A stretch of DNA of 64,000 nucleotides from Amblyomma americanum (GCF_052857255.1 NW_027526679.1:1-64000), one strand, 5' to 3'. Positions 51,808 through 60,948 are shown, numbered from the stretch's first letter. Notes: generated by a model not told the origin, from the letters alone. Made by a program: numbers and translations.

Positions 51808-54416
51808 TCTTGAACAAACAGCGCGAACAAAGACGAGCACAAAAGACAAGAAAGCGAACGACACGGCGCTGACTAACAACTGAGGGTTTATTGCTGATCA
51901 CACAAGTATAAATACATGGATGTCGGCAATGAGGGAAGGTTTACAAAGTGCAAAAAACCAAAAACAAAACGTAAATGTGACAACAGCAACATAAGCACGC
52001 TAGAAATCAGCAGAGATTATCAACCCCCAGGAGTGACAGCTCTTTTTGCAGAAGTGTTAGCGAAGGGGTACTTATACATGCATTTCCCTGCTTGAATATG
52101 TTGTATGCCTCGATAATTTCCCTCGCAGTTTTTTCCCGATTTTTGGCAATGACCTTGGTTTCATGATATAGCGGTACGCACTGTTTTTTCTCTTTCTTTG
52201 CCCATTCACAATCCCGGCAATGAATGCCGAGATGACCTGAAACTACTTTTGACACTTTATAGCTGTGTTCGCTCAGCCTTTTATTTATGCAACGTCCCGT
52301 CTGTCCAACGTACTGCCCTCCACAAGGCAGAGGGATGTTATAAACAACCCCTGATCACAAGGAACGAAGCGTGACTGGTGCTTAGTTGTGCACTTCGCCA
52401 CTTTTCCTTTGAACTCATTAACAGATCGGCACAAACCGGCCAGACGATCAGGCGCGGAAAACACAACATCAACACCTGCTTTTTTCCCCACTTTTTCAGG
52501 GAGTGTGAAATTCCATGTAGATATGGAATCACAGCGACACGTTTGCGGTTTTTGTCCGATCCCTGGCCGTCTCGTGTAGCTGGTTCTGACTTGCTCTTCT
52601 TTAGGGCCGACTCAGCTACTGACGTGATAAGTTCTAGTGGGTACCCTACCGAAAGCAATCTTTTTACCTGGTTTGATACGCTGGTATGCATTCTGTGGTG
52701 GCAGGATTTTGTTAATGAGCTGTTCAAACAGGATCCTATGATACCCCTCTTAATGAGCTTGGAATGGCAAGAACCATAGGGAAGAAGGGGCTTGTTACCT
52801 CGGGGTTCGAAAGCCCAGCAAACGTGACTAGGAGTGAAGTACAGGCCAAGGTCTAGAAACTTGATGTGGTTGTGAACAGGGGTTTCATAAGTGATCTCAA
52901 GGGGGGAGAGAGTGTCAGAAAAAATGGACAGACTACGAGACACCTCCGTTTCAAACTCCAGTCCAGAGCACTTGACAATAACAAGGTAGTCGTCGACAAA
53001 TCTAAATGTTTTTACGACCTTGGTTTTCCCAAGGCGTCCGTTGAGAGCACGGTCGCATCTGGCGAGATAAATGTCACTGAGTATGGGAGCGATACAGGAG
53101 CCTATGCATATGCCGTTTTTTTGAATGAAGATGGAAGAGTTCCACTCAGTGAAAGTTGATTGCAGGTACAAGGAAAGCAGATGCAGAAATCTTGCTACGG
53201 AGATACCGGACGCGTTTTGAAAGGCAACCACGCCATGTCGGTCAATGCATTCACTGACACTAGTTAGCAGTTCGTCATGGGGAATCGAATAGTACAAGTC
53301 TTTCACGTCAATAGAAAAAGCTAAAAGTTCATCAGCATTGTGCGTCGTCAGGAAATCAGTTACTTGGTTCGAATTTTTTACCTGGAAAGGATCGTCAACA
53401 GAGATTACGGCGAGTTGCCGCTTAATGAATTCAGCGAGGCACTTCTGCCAAGTACCCCTCTCTGAGACAATCACACGAAGCGGGCATTCAGGCTTGTGCG
53501 TTTTGGCGGAAAAGAACATATTAAGACTTGGTTTATCGCTATTCGCAATGTCCTGAGCAAGCTTAGTGAGGTTGTAATCGTTGCAAAGTTTTTTTGCACG
53601 GCCCCTTGCCTTCTGTAAAGATGCCGTACTGCATTCCCTGAACACGGCACACACAGCTTCGCCTGCTTTTGACAGGAAACGATCGTTGGGCAATACAACA
53701 AACCCCCCTTCCTTATCCGACTGTAACAGAGTTAGAGACTTGCCCTCAGAAAATCAACAGTCTCTCTTACGGGCAAGCGCCTGGGATCCTTCCTTGGTCT
53801 TGACAGACGTCCACGCCATCCAGAATGCACCTGTCCCGATCAGCTGGGCTGGCTCTGGAGGAAACCGCTCGGACCATGGAAAGCAGCTCAGGGATGTTCT
53901 TCCGTGGTTCTACGGCGAACTTGGGTCCGCACCCGAGTACACAGCGGACGTTGTCAGGAAGTTCAACATCACCAAGAACATGGACGGTGCTCTCCGGCTG
54001 GGGCCGCCTATTGTTCTCCATTTGCAGAAGCCGGGGAAGCAGCAGATGCCATAGCCATTCGGTGGTCGTGTCAGCAATCCGGAGGTACTGCCGCCACTGG
54101 TGTTGGAGCGTAGGCCGAGCGAGCAAACTGCGTAGCAGTTCTCGATACAGGCGAGCTTGGCGCTGCCATTCGGAGCGCAAAATCCTGCAAATTCTTCTTC
54201 CATGACCAACGGACGGTCTGATGAAGCCAAACAAGGTCACCACCTCTGGAGGAAAGACCCTACGCCGGTTGCAAAAACCGAAATAACGTGCATTGCATGT
54301 TGCTGAAGCCACAAGGGGGATAACACGAAGCGGGTCAAGAAGATACCCCGAAGGAACACCCGAAGAACAAGAAATAAGTTGGGTTAACACGTTTTGGCGG
54401 GCTAGTTGGTTAAGCA
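51808..54416 (-). mobile_element. PLE copy A, full-length unit
   Basis: A 2,609-bp unit on the minus strand, running from the unit start at 54,416 to its end at 51,808 (TTCAAGA in element sense), where it abuts the satellite target duplication without the 39-bp tail. It contains the complete coding region with four visible frame lesions and the promoter-like tail. It lies head-to-tail behind the truncated copy B. Confidence 0.92.
51878..51914 (-). promoter_or_regulatory. Promoter-like tail of PLE copy A (TATA, AATAAA, initiator)
   Basis: In minus-strand sense: TATTTATA (51,914-51,907), AATAAA (51,892-51,887), TCAGTT (51,883-51,878). The TATA-to-initiator spacing is 31 bp, as in the other four copies. 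No coding unit follows, since the element stops at 51,808 and runs into satellite. It could drive transcription of the R satellite in the antisense direction. Function is inferred. Confidence 0.5.
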
Positions 54417-54417
54417 T
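52007..54417 (-). pseudogene. Penelope-like reverse transcriptase / GIY-YIG endonuclease, copy A, frameshifted
   Basis: It encodes the PLE polyprotein that copies element RNA at a nick made by its own endonuclease. The first ATG after the promoter-like region is at 54,417-54,415; the stop is at 52,009-52,007. Readable in order: an N-terminal segment with GCGPKFAVEPRKN, the PLE hallmark SDKEGGFVVLP, then FSAKTHKPECPLRV, motif A (SIDVKDLYYSIP), motif B (GICIGSCIAPILSDIYL), motif C (FRFVDDYLVIV), IKFLDLGLYF, and the endonuclease. The reverse transcriptase is one open frame of about 1.2 kb (53,693 down to about 52,494). Four single-base deletions break the rest: near 53,805 (GTCTGTC for GTCCTGTC), 53,743-53,745 (GGG for GGGG), 52,492-52,496 (one A short) and about 52,350. 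Only the C-terminal 82 codons reopen after that. As read, it cannot make the full protein. Confidence 0.9.
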
Positions 54418-54486
54418 CTTGAACAAACAGCGCGAACAAAGACGAGCACAAAAGACAAGAAAGCGAACGACACGGCGCTGACTAAC

Positions 54487-54523
54487 AACTGAGGGTTTAT
54501 TGCTGATCACACAAGTATAAATA
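54487..54523 (-). promoter_or_regulatory. Promoter-like tail of PLE copy B, upstream of copy A
   Basis: TATTTATA (54,523-54,516), AATAAA (54,501-54,496) and TCAGTT (54,492-54,487) on the minus strand. The first ATG beyond the initiator is the start of copy A (54,417-54,415), about 75 nt downstream, giving a short 5' leader. Spacing fits an arthropod-type TATA plus initiator core promoter. Confidence 0.55.
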
Positions 54524-54615
54524 CATGGATGTCGGCAATGAGGGAAAGGTTTACAAAGTGCAAAAACCAAAAACAAAACGTAAATGTGACAACAGCAACA
54601 TAAGCACGCTAGAAA

Positions 54616-55173
54616 TCAGCAGAGATTATCAACCCCCAGGAGTGACAGCTCTTTTTGCAGAAGTGTTAGCGAAGGGGGTACTTATACATGCATTTCCCTG
54701 CTTGAATATGTTGTATGCCTCGATAATTTCCCTCGCAGTTTTTTTCCCGATTTTTTGGCAATGACCTTGGTTTCATGATATAGCGGTACGCACTGTTTTT
54801 TCTCTTTCTTTGCCCATTCACAATCCCGGCAATGAATGCCGAGATGACCTGAAACTACTTTTGACAACTTTATAGCTGTGTTCGCTCAGCCTTTTATTTA
54901 TGCAACGTCCCGTCTGTCCAACGTACTGCCCTCCACAAGGCAGAGGGATGTTTTAAACAACCCCCTTATCACAAGGAACGAAGCGTGACTGGTGCTTAGT
55001 TGTGCACTTCGCCACTTTTCCTTTGAACTCATTAACAGATCGGGCACAAACCGGCCAGACGATCAGGCGCGGAAAACACAACATCAACACCTGCTTTTTT
55101 CCCCACTTTTTTCAGGGAGTGTGAAATTCCATGTAGATATGGAATCACAGCGACACGTTGCGGTTTTTGTCCG
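54616..55173 (-). pseudogene. Penelope-like endonuclease region, copy B, truncated and frameshifted
   Basis: A C-terminal fragment of the same protein. It begins in the linker that follows the reverse transcriptase (…DKNRKR) and continues through KKAGVDVVFSAPDRLAGLC, the GIY-YIG core and the C-terminal tail; the stop is at 54,618-54,616. The frame changes several times: extra T in the homopolymers near 54,740-54,756, an altered GATCGGGCAC near 55,040, and one T missing at 55,157 (ACACGTTGCGG against ACACGTTTGCGG in other copies). It has no reverse transcriptase and is noncoding as it stands. Confidence 0.85.
55172..55173. other. Inverted junction between the minus and plus PLE clusters
   Basis: Minus-strand copy B reads up to TTTTTGTCCG and plus-strand copy C begins at CGTTGGACAG; the two bases CG belong to both. 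Both breakpoints lie inside the coding sequence about 250 bp apart in the unit. A 2-bp microhomology fits template switching or end joining during insertion. Confidence 0.88.
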
Positions 55174-55476
55174 TTGGACAGACGGGACGTTGCATAAATA
55201 AAAGGCTGAGCGAACACAGCTATAAAGTGTCAAAAGTAGTTTCAGGTCATCTCGGCATTCATTGCCGGGATTGTGAATGGGCAAAGAAAGAGAAAAAACT
55301 GTGCGTACCGCTATATCATGAAACCAAGGTCATTGCCAAAAATCGGGAAAAAAACTGCGAGGGAAATTATCGAGGCATACAACATATTCAAGCAGGGAAA
55401 TGCATGTATAAGTACCCCTTCGCTAACACTTCTGCAAAAAGAGCTGTCACTCCTGGGGGTTGATAATCTCTGCTGA
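55172..55476 (+). pseudogene. Penelope-like endonuclease C-terminus, copy C, truncated
   Basis: It starts inside the endonuclease at the second half of the motif (VGQTGRCINKRLSEH) and runs through GHLGIHCRDCEW and REIIEAYNI-like sequence to the stop at 55,474-55,476. The GIY half is lost at the inverted junction. Frame disturbances occur near 55,345 (an extra A in GGGAAAAAAACTG) and in the AAACTGTGCG variant. It is a remnant without function of its own; its downstream tail may act as the promoter region of copy D. Confidence 0.85.
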
Positions 55477-55568
55477 TTTCTAGCGTGCTTATGTTGCTGT
55501 TGTCACATTTACGTTTTGTTTTTGGTTTTTTGCACTTTGTAAACCTTTCCCTCATTGCCGACATCATG

Positions 55569-55605
55569 TATTTATACTTGTGTGATCAGCAATAAACCCT
55601 CAGTT
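55569..55605 (+). promoter_or_regulatory. Promoter-like tail of PLE copy C, upstream of copy D
   Basis: TATTTATA at 55,569-55,576, AATAAA at 55,591-55,596, TCAGTT at 55,600-55,605; the next ATG is the copy D start at 55,675. Copy C has lost almost all coding sequence but keeps this region whole. Confidence 0.55.
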
Positions 55606-55674
55606 GTTAGTCAGCGCCGTGTCGTTCGCTTTCTTGTCTTTTGTGCTCGTCTTTGTTCGCGCTGTTTGTTCAAG

Positions 55675-58087
55675 ATGCTTAACCAACTAGCCCGCCAAAA
55701 CGTGTTAACCCAACTTAATTCTTGTTCTTCGGGTGTTCCTTCGGGGTATCTTCTTGACCCGCTTCGTGTTATCCCCCTTGTGGCTTCAGCAACATGCAAT
55801 GCACGTTATTTCGGTTTTTGCAACCGGCGTAGGGTCTTTCCTCCAGAGGTGGTGACCTTGTTTGGCTTTATCAGACCGTCCGTTGGTCATGGAAGAAGAA
55901 TTTGCAGGATTTTTGCGCTCCGAATGGCAGCGCCAAGCTCGCCTGTATCGAGAACTGCTACGCAGTTTGCTCGCTCGGCCTACGCTCCAACACCAGTGGC
56001 GGCAGTACCTCCGGATTGCTGACACGACCACCGAATGGCTATGGCATCTGCTGCTTCCCCGGCTTCTGCAAATGGAGAACAATAGGCGGCCCCAGCCGGA
56101 GAGCACCGTCCATGTTCTTGGTGATGTTGAACTTCCTGACAACGTCCGCTGTGTACTCGGGTGCGGACCCAAGTTCGCCGTAGAACCACGGAAGAACATC
56201 CCTGAGCTGCTTTCCATGGTCCGAGCGGTTTCCTCCAGAGCCAGCCCAGCTGATCGGGACAGGTGCATCTGGATGGCGTGGACGTCCTGTCAAGACCAAG
56301 GAAGGATCCCAGGCGCTTGCCCGTAAGAGAGACTGTTGATTTTCTGAGGGCAAGTCTCTAACTCTGTTACAGTCGGATAAGGAAGGGGGGTTTGTTGTAT
56401 TGTCCAACGATCGTTTCCTGCCAAAAGCAGGCGAAGCTGTGTGTGCCGTGTTCAGGGAATGCAGTACGGCATCTTTACAGAAGGCAAGGGGCCGTGCAAA
56501 AAAACTTTGCAACGATTACAACCTCACTAAGCTTGCTCAGGACATTGCGAATAGCGATAAACCAAGTCTTAATATGTTCTTTTCCGCCAAAACGCACAAG
56601 CCTGAATGCCCGCTTCGTGTGATTGTCTCAGAGAGGGGTACTTGGCAGAAGTGCCTCGCTGAATTCATTAAGCGGCAACTCGCTGTAATCTCTGTTGACG
56701 ATCCTTTCCAGGTAAAAAAAATTCGAACCAAGTAACTGATTTCCTGACGACGCACAATGCTGATGAACTTTTAGCTTTTTCTATTGACGTGAAGACTTGT
56801 ACTATTCGATTCCCCATGACGAACTGCTAACTAGTGTCAGTGAATGCATTGACCGACATGGCGTGGTTGCCTTTCAAAACGCGTCCGGTATCTCCGTAGC
56901 AAGATTTCTGCATCTGCTTTCCTTGTACCTGCAATCAACTTTCACTGAGTGGAACTCTTCCATCTTCATTCAAAAAAACGGCATATGCATAGGCTCCTGT
57001 ATCGCTCCCATACTCAGTGACATTTATCTCGCCAGATGCGACCGTGCTCTCAACGGACGCCTTGGGAAAACCAAGGTCGTAAAAACATTTAGATTTGTCG
57101 ACGACTACCTTGTTATTGTCAAGTGCTCTGGACTGGAGTTTGAAACGGAGGTGTCTCGTAGTCTGTCCATTTTTTCTGACACTCTCTCCCCCCTTGAGAT
57201 CACTTATGAAACCCCTGTTCACAACCACATCAAGTTTCTAGACCTTGGCTGTACTTCACTCCTAGTCACGTTTGCTGGGCTTTCGAACCCCGAGGTAACA
57301 AGCCCCTTCTTCCCTATGGTTCTTGCCATTCCAAGCTCATTAAGAGGGGTATCATAGGATCTGTTTGAACAGCTCATTAACAAAATCCTGCCACCACAGA
57401 ATGCATACCAGCGTATCAAACCAGGTAAAAAGATTGCTTTCGGTAGGGTACCCACTAGAACTTATCACGTCAGTAGCTGAGTCGGCCCTAAAGAAGAGCA
57501 AGTCAGAACCAGCTACACGAGACGGCCAGGGATCGGACAAAAACCGCAAACGTGTCGCTGTGATTCAATATCTACATGGAATTTCACACTGCCTGAAAAA
57601 AGTGGGGAAAAAAGCAGGTGTTGATGTTGTGTTTTCCGCGCCTGATCGTCTGGCCGGTTTGTGCCGATCTGTTAATGAGTTCAAAGGAAAGTGGCGAAGT
57701 GCACAACTAAGCACCAGTCACGCTTCGTTCCTTGTGATAAGGGGGTTGTTTATAACATCCCTCTGCCTTGTGGAGGGCAGTACGTTGGACAGACGGGACG
57801 TTGCATAACTAAAAGACTGAGCGAACACAGCTATAAAGTGTCAAAAGTAGTTTCAGGTCATCTCGGCATTCATTGCCGGGATTGTGAATGGGCAAAGAAA
57901 GAGAAAAAACAGTGCGTACCGCTATATCATGAAACCAAGGTCATTGCCAAAAATCGGGAAAAAACTGCGAGGGAAATTATCGAGGCATACAACATATTCA
58001 AGCAGGGAAAATGCATGTATAAGTACCCCTTCGCTAACACTTCTGCAAAAAGAGCTGTCACTCCTGGGGGTTGATAATCTCTGCTGA
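55675..58087 (+). pseudogene. Penelope-like reverse transcriptase / GIY-YIG endonuclease, copy D, frameshifted
   Basis: A full-length but heavily frame-broken relative of copies A and E. The ATG is at 55,675-55,677 and the stop at 58,085-58,087. Lesions seen by comparison: five T in place of four near 55,910, T missing near 56,268, G missing near 56,347, extra A near 56,715, A missing near 56,791, C missing near 57,248 and 57,360, A missing near 57,688, extra A near 58,009. All reverse transcriptase motifs (KTHKPECP, YYSIPHDELL, GSCIAPILSDIYL, FVDDYLVIV) and the endonuclease core are present in pieces. It also carries a few substitutions (SNDRFLPKA for PNDRFLSKA). With five T near 55,910 an alternative frame opens at an ATG at about 55,889 (MEEEFAGFLRSEWQ), so the true N-terminus of the family is uncertain. 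Confidence 0.9.
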
Positions 58088-58287
58088 TTTCTAGCGTGCT
58101 TATGTTGCTGTTGTCACATTTACGTTTTGTTTTTGGTTTTTTGCACTTTGTAAACCTTTCCCTCATTGCCGACATCCATGTATTTATACTTGTGTGATCA
58201 GCAATAAACCCTCAGTTGTTAGTCAGCGCCGTGTCGTTCGCTTTCTTGTCTTTTGTGCTCGTCTTTGTTCGCGCTGTTTGTTCAAGA
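55676..58287 (+). mobile_element. PLE copy D, full-length unit
   Basis: A 2,612-bp plus-strand unit between C and E. It is the most frame-damaged of the three full copies, with at least nine single-base insertions or deletions relative to A and E. Its junctions with C and E are seamless (CAAGATGCTTAACC). Confidence 0.92.
58181..58217 (+). promoter_or_regulatory. Promoter-like tail of PLE copy D, upstream of copy E
   Basis: TATTTATA at 58,181-58,188, AATAAA at 58,203-58,208, TCAGTT at 58,212-58,217; the copy E start ATG is at 58,287. AATAAA lies between the two core promoter elements, so 3' end formation of copy D and initiation for copy E would use the same roughly 40 bp. Confidence 0.55.
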
Positions 58288-60697
58288 TGCTTAACCAAAC
58301 TAGCCCGCCAAAACGTGTTAACCAACTTATTTCTTGTTCTTCGGGTGTTCCTTCGGGGTATCTTCTTGACCCGCTTCGTGTTATCCCCCTTGTGGCTTCA
58401 GCAACATGCAATGCACGTTATTTCGGTTTTTGCAACCGGCGTAGGGTCTTTCCTCCAGAGGTGGTGACCTTGTTTGGCTTCATCAGACCGTCCGTTGGTC
58501 ATGGAAGAAGAATTTGCAGGATTTTGCGCTCCGAATGGCAGCGCCAAGCTCGCCTGTATCGAGAACTGCTACGCAGTTTGCTCGCTCGGCCTACGCTCCA
58601 ACACCAGTGGCGGCAGTACCTCCGGATTGCTGACACGACCACCGAATGGCTATGGCATCTGCTGCTTCCCCGGCTTCTGCAAATTGGAGAACAATAGGCG
58701 GCCCCAGCCGGAGAGCACCGTCCATGTTCTTGGTGATGTTGAACTCCTGACAACGTCCGCTGTGTACTCGGGTGCGGACCCAAGTTCGCCGTAGAACCAC
58801 GAAGAACATCCCTGAGCTGCTTTCCATGGTCCGAGCGGTTTCCTCCAGAGCCAGCCCAGCTGATCGGGACAGGTGCATTCTGGATGGCGTGGACGTCCTG
58901 TCAAGACCAAGGAAGGATCCCAGGCGCTTGCCCGTAAGAGAGACTGTTGATTTTCTGAGGGGCAAGTCTCTAACTCTGTTACAGTCGGATAAGGAAGGGG
59001 GTTTGTTGTATTGCCCAACGATCGTTTCCTGTCAAAAGCAGGCGAAGCTGTGTGTGCCGTGTTCAGGGAATGCAGTACGGCATCTTACAGAAGGCAAGGG
59101 GCCGTGCAAAAAAACTTTGCAACGATTACAACCTCACTAAGCTTGCTCAGGACATTGCGAATAGCGATAAACCAAGTCTTAATATGTTCTTTTCCGCCAA
59201 AACGCACAAGCCTGAATGCCCGCTTCGTGTGATTGTCTCAGAGAGGGGTACTTGGCAGAAGTGCCTCGCTGAATTCATTAAGCGGCAACTCGCCGTAATC
59301 TCTGTTGACGATCCTTTCCAGGTAAAAAATTCGAACCAAGTAACTGATTTCCTGACGACGCACAATGCTGATGAACTTTTAGCTTTTTCTATTGACGTGA
59401 AAGACTTGTACTATTCGATTCCCCATGACGAACTGCTAACTAGTGTCAGTGAATGCATTGACCGACATGGCGTGGTTGCCTTTCAAAACGCGTCCGGTAT
59501 CTCCGTAGCAAGATTTCTGCATCTGCTTTCCTTGTACCTGCAATCAACTTTCACTGAGTGAACTCTTCCATCTTCATTCAAAAAAACGGCATATGCATAG
59601 GCTCCTGTATCGCTCCCATACTCAGTGACATTTATCTCGCCAGATGCGACCGTGCTCTCAGCGGACGCCTTGGGAAAACCAAGGTCGTAAAAACATTTAG
59701 ATTTGTCGACGACTACCTTGTTATTGTCAAGTGCTCTGGACTGGAGTTTGAAACGGAGGTGTCTCGTAGTCTGTCCATTTTTTCTGACACTCTCTCCCCC
59801 CTTGAGATCACTTATGAAACCCCTGTTCACAACCACATCAAGTTTCTAGACCTTGGCCTGTACTTCACTCCTAGTCACGTTTGCTGGGCTTTCGAACCCC
59901 GAGGTAACAAGCCCCTTCTTCCCTATGGTTCTTGCCATTCCAAGCTCATTAAGAGGGGTATCATAGGATCCTGTTTGAACAGCTCATTAACAAAATCCTG
60001 CCACCACAGAATGCATACCAGCGTATCAAACCAGGTAAAAAGATTGCTTTCGGTAGGGTACCCACTAGAACTTATCACGTCAGTAGCTGAGTCGGCCCTA
60101 AAGAAGAGCAAGTCAGAACCAGCTACACGAGACGGCCAGGGATCGGACAAAAACCGCAAACGTGTCGCTGTGATTCCATATCTACATGGAATTTCACACT
60201 CCCTGAAAAAAGTGGGGAAAAAAGCAGGTGTTGATGTTGTGTTTTCCGCGCCTGATCGTCTGGCCGGTTTGTGCCGATCTGTTAATGAGTTCAAAGGAAA
60301 AGTGGCGAAGTGCACAACTAAGCACCAGTCACGCTTCGTTCCTTGTGATAAGGGGGTTGTTTATAACATCCCTCTGCCTTGTGGAGGGCAGTACGTTGGA
60401 CAGACGGGACGTTGCATAAATAAAAGGCTGAGCGAACACAGCTATAAAATGTCAAAAGTAGTTTCAGGTCATCTCGGCATTCATTGCCGGGATTGTGAAT
60501 GGGCAAAGAAAGAGAAAAAACAGTGCGTACCGCTATATCATGAAACCAAGGTCATTGCCAAAAATCGGGAAAAAACTGCGAGGGAAATTATCGAGGCATA
60601 CAACATATTCAAGCAGGGAAATGCATGTATAAGTACCCCTTCGCTAACACTTCTGCAAAAAGAGCTGTCACTCCTGGGGGTTGATAATCTCTGCTGA
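58287..60697 (+). pseudogene. Penelope-like reverse transcriptase / GIY-YIG endonuclease, copy E, frameshifted
   Basis: The ATG at 58,287-58,289 to the stop at 60,695-60,697 spans about 2.4 kb, or roughly 800 codons, the usual size for this family. Approximate residues: DKEGG about 233, KTHKPECP about 300, motif A about 365, motif B about 435, FVDD about 472, FLDLGLYF about 516, GVVYNIP…QYVGQTGR about 689-708 (the GIY and YIG halves and the catalytic-type Arg), HCRDC about 733, and REIIEAYNI (candidate metal-binding Glu) about 770. Six single-base lesions are visible: extra T near 58,684, T missing near 58,742, G missing near 58,801, G missing near 58,997 (in the DKEGG codons), T missing near 59,086, and G missing near 59,558, which turns the Trp of FTEWNSS into a stop. 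From 59,558 the remaining 379 codons are uninterrupted. Confidence 0.92.
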
Positions 60698-60790
60698 TTT
60701 CTAGCGTGCTTATGTTGCTGTTGTCACATTTACGTTTTGTTTTTGGTTTTTTGCACTTTGTAAACCTTTCCCTCATTGCCGACATCAATG

Positions 60791-60827
60791 TATTTATACT
60801 TGTGTGATCAGCAATAAACCCTCAGTT
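60791..60827 (+). promoter_or_regulatory. Promoter-like tail of PLE copy E, facing the satellite
   Basis: TATTTATA at 60,791-60,798, AATAAA at 60,813-60,818, TCAGTT at 60,822-60,827. Downstream are an ATG at 60,897, only the 39-bp tail and then satellite, so any transcript would read the R array on its antisense strand. Confidence 0.5.
60813..60818 (+). terminator. Candidate polyadenylation signal of PLE copy E
   Basis: A canonical AATAAA about 116 nt after the stop codon at 60,697, followed by T/G-rich sequence (CAGTTGTTAGTCAG, then TTTTTTGCTCGTCTTTG). It is conserved at the same place in all five copies. Confidence 0.5.
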
Positions 60828-60897
60828 GTTAGTCAGCGCCGTGTCGTTCGCTTTCTTGTCTTTTTTGCTCGTCTTTGTTCGCGCTGTTTGTTCAAGA

Positions 60898-60936
60898 TGC
60901 TTAACCAACTAGCCCGCCAAAACGTGTTAACCCAAC
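60898..60936 (+). other. 39-bp terminal tail of the PLE multimer
   Basis: Repeats the first 39 bp of a unit (TGCTTAACCAACTAGCCCGC and the following 19 bases ending GTTAACCCAAC), as found at the C/D, D/E and B/A joints. It is present only at the right end; the left end of the insertion stops at the unit boundary. A short extension next to one terminal repeat has been described for Penelope insertions, and this is likely the equivalent. Confidence 0.75.
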
Positions 60937-60948
60937 TTTTCTCTTATA
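60937..60948. repeat. 12-bp target site duplication, right
   Basis: TTTTCTCTTATA, identical to 51,796-51,807. It follows directly on the last retroelement bases (GTGTTAACCCAAC) and continues into normal satellite (ACTGCGCGAAAAGC). Confidence 0.85.

Larger units (their letters stand above)
54417..55173 (-). mobile_element. PLE copy B, 5'-truncated
   Basis: A 757-bp minus-strand fragment holding the 3' part of the unit: the region between reverse transcriptase and endonuclease, the endonuclease, and the promoter-like tail. It starts at the inverted junction (55,172-55,173) and ends at the boundary with copy A, which it precedes in element sense, so its tail supplies the sequence upstream of A's first ATG. 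Confidence 0.92.
55172..55675 (+). mobile_element. PLE copy C, 5'-truncated
   Basis: A 504-bp plus-strand fragment that begins inside the GIY-YIG coding sequence (CGTTGGACAGACGGG) at the inverted junction and runs to the unit end (TTCAAGA). It precedes copy D head-to-tail and provides D's upstream promoter-like region. Confidence 0.92.
58288..60897 (+). mobile_element. PLE copy E, full-length unit
   Basis: A 2,610-bp plus-strand unit, the last of the plus-strand cluster. It is followed by a 39-bp tail identical to the beginning of a further unit and then by satellite. It carries the longest undisturbed endonuclease-side open frame of the window (59,558-60,697). Confidence 0.92.
51808..60936. 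mobile_element. Multimeric Penelope-like retroelement insertion (five copies, 9,129 bp)
   Basis: One insertion made of copies A (minus, full), B (minus, truncated), C (plus, truncated), D (plus, full), E (plus, full) and a 39-bp tail, with no satellite between them. A single 12-bp target duplication flanks the whole, so the multimer most likely arrived as one event. Full units are 2,609, 2,612 and 2,610 bp. The encoded protein has a reverse transcriptase with FVDD at the catalytic centre and a C-terminal GIY-YIG endonuclease, which together define endonuclease-bearing Penelope-like elements. Complex tandem and inverted copies with terminal repeats are characteristic of this class. Arms 51,808-54,923 and 55,172-58,287 are inverted repeats of about 3.1 kb around a spacer of about 250 bp. 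Confidence 0.93.

Noticed and set aside
52378..52779. Open frames opposite to the PLE coding strand (for example 52,378-52,779 and 53,581-54,054)
   Set aside because: They are antisense shadows of the reverse transcriptase and N-terminal coding sequence and recur mirror-fashion in every copy.
59363..59410. Hammerhead ribozyme, known in PLE terminal repeats
   Set aside because: CTGATGA followed by GAAA occurs here, but stem II would be only about 2 bp and it lies in the reverse transcriptase codons. A minus-strand CTGATGA near 58,488 lacks the required pairing before GAAA. No convincing core is found in the tails.
51808..60936. LINE or LTR retrotransposon
   Set aside because: No gag, protease, integrase, RNase H or apurinic endonuclease sequence is visible; GIY-YIG after the reverse transcriptase, tandem units and DKEGG upstream of motif A point to a Penelope-like element.
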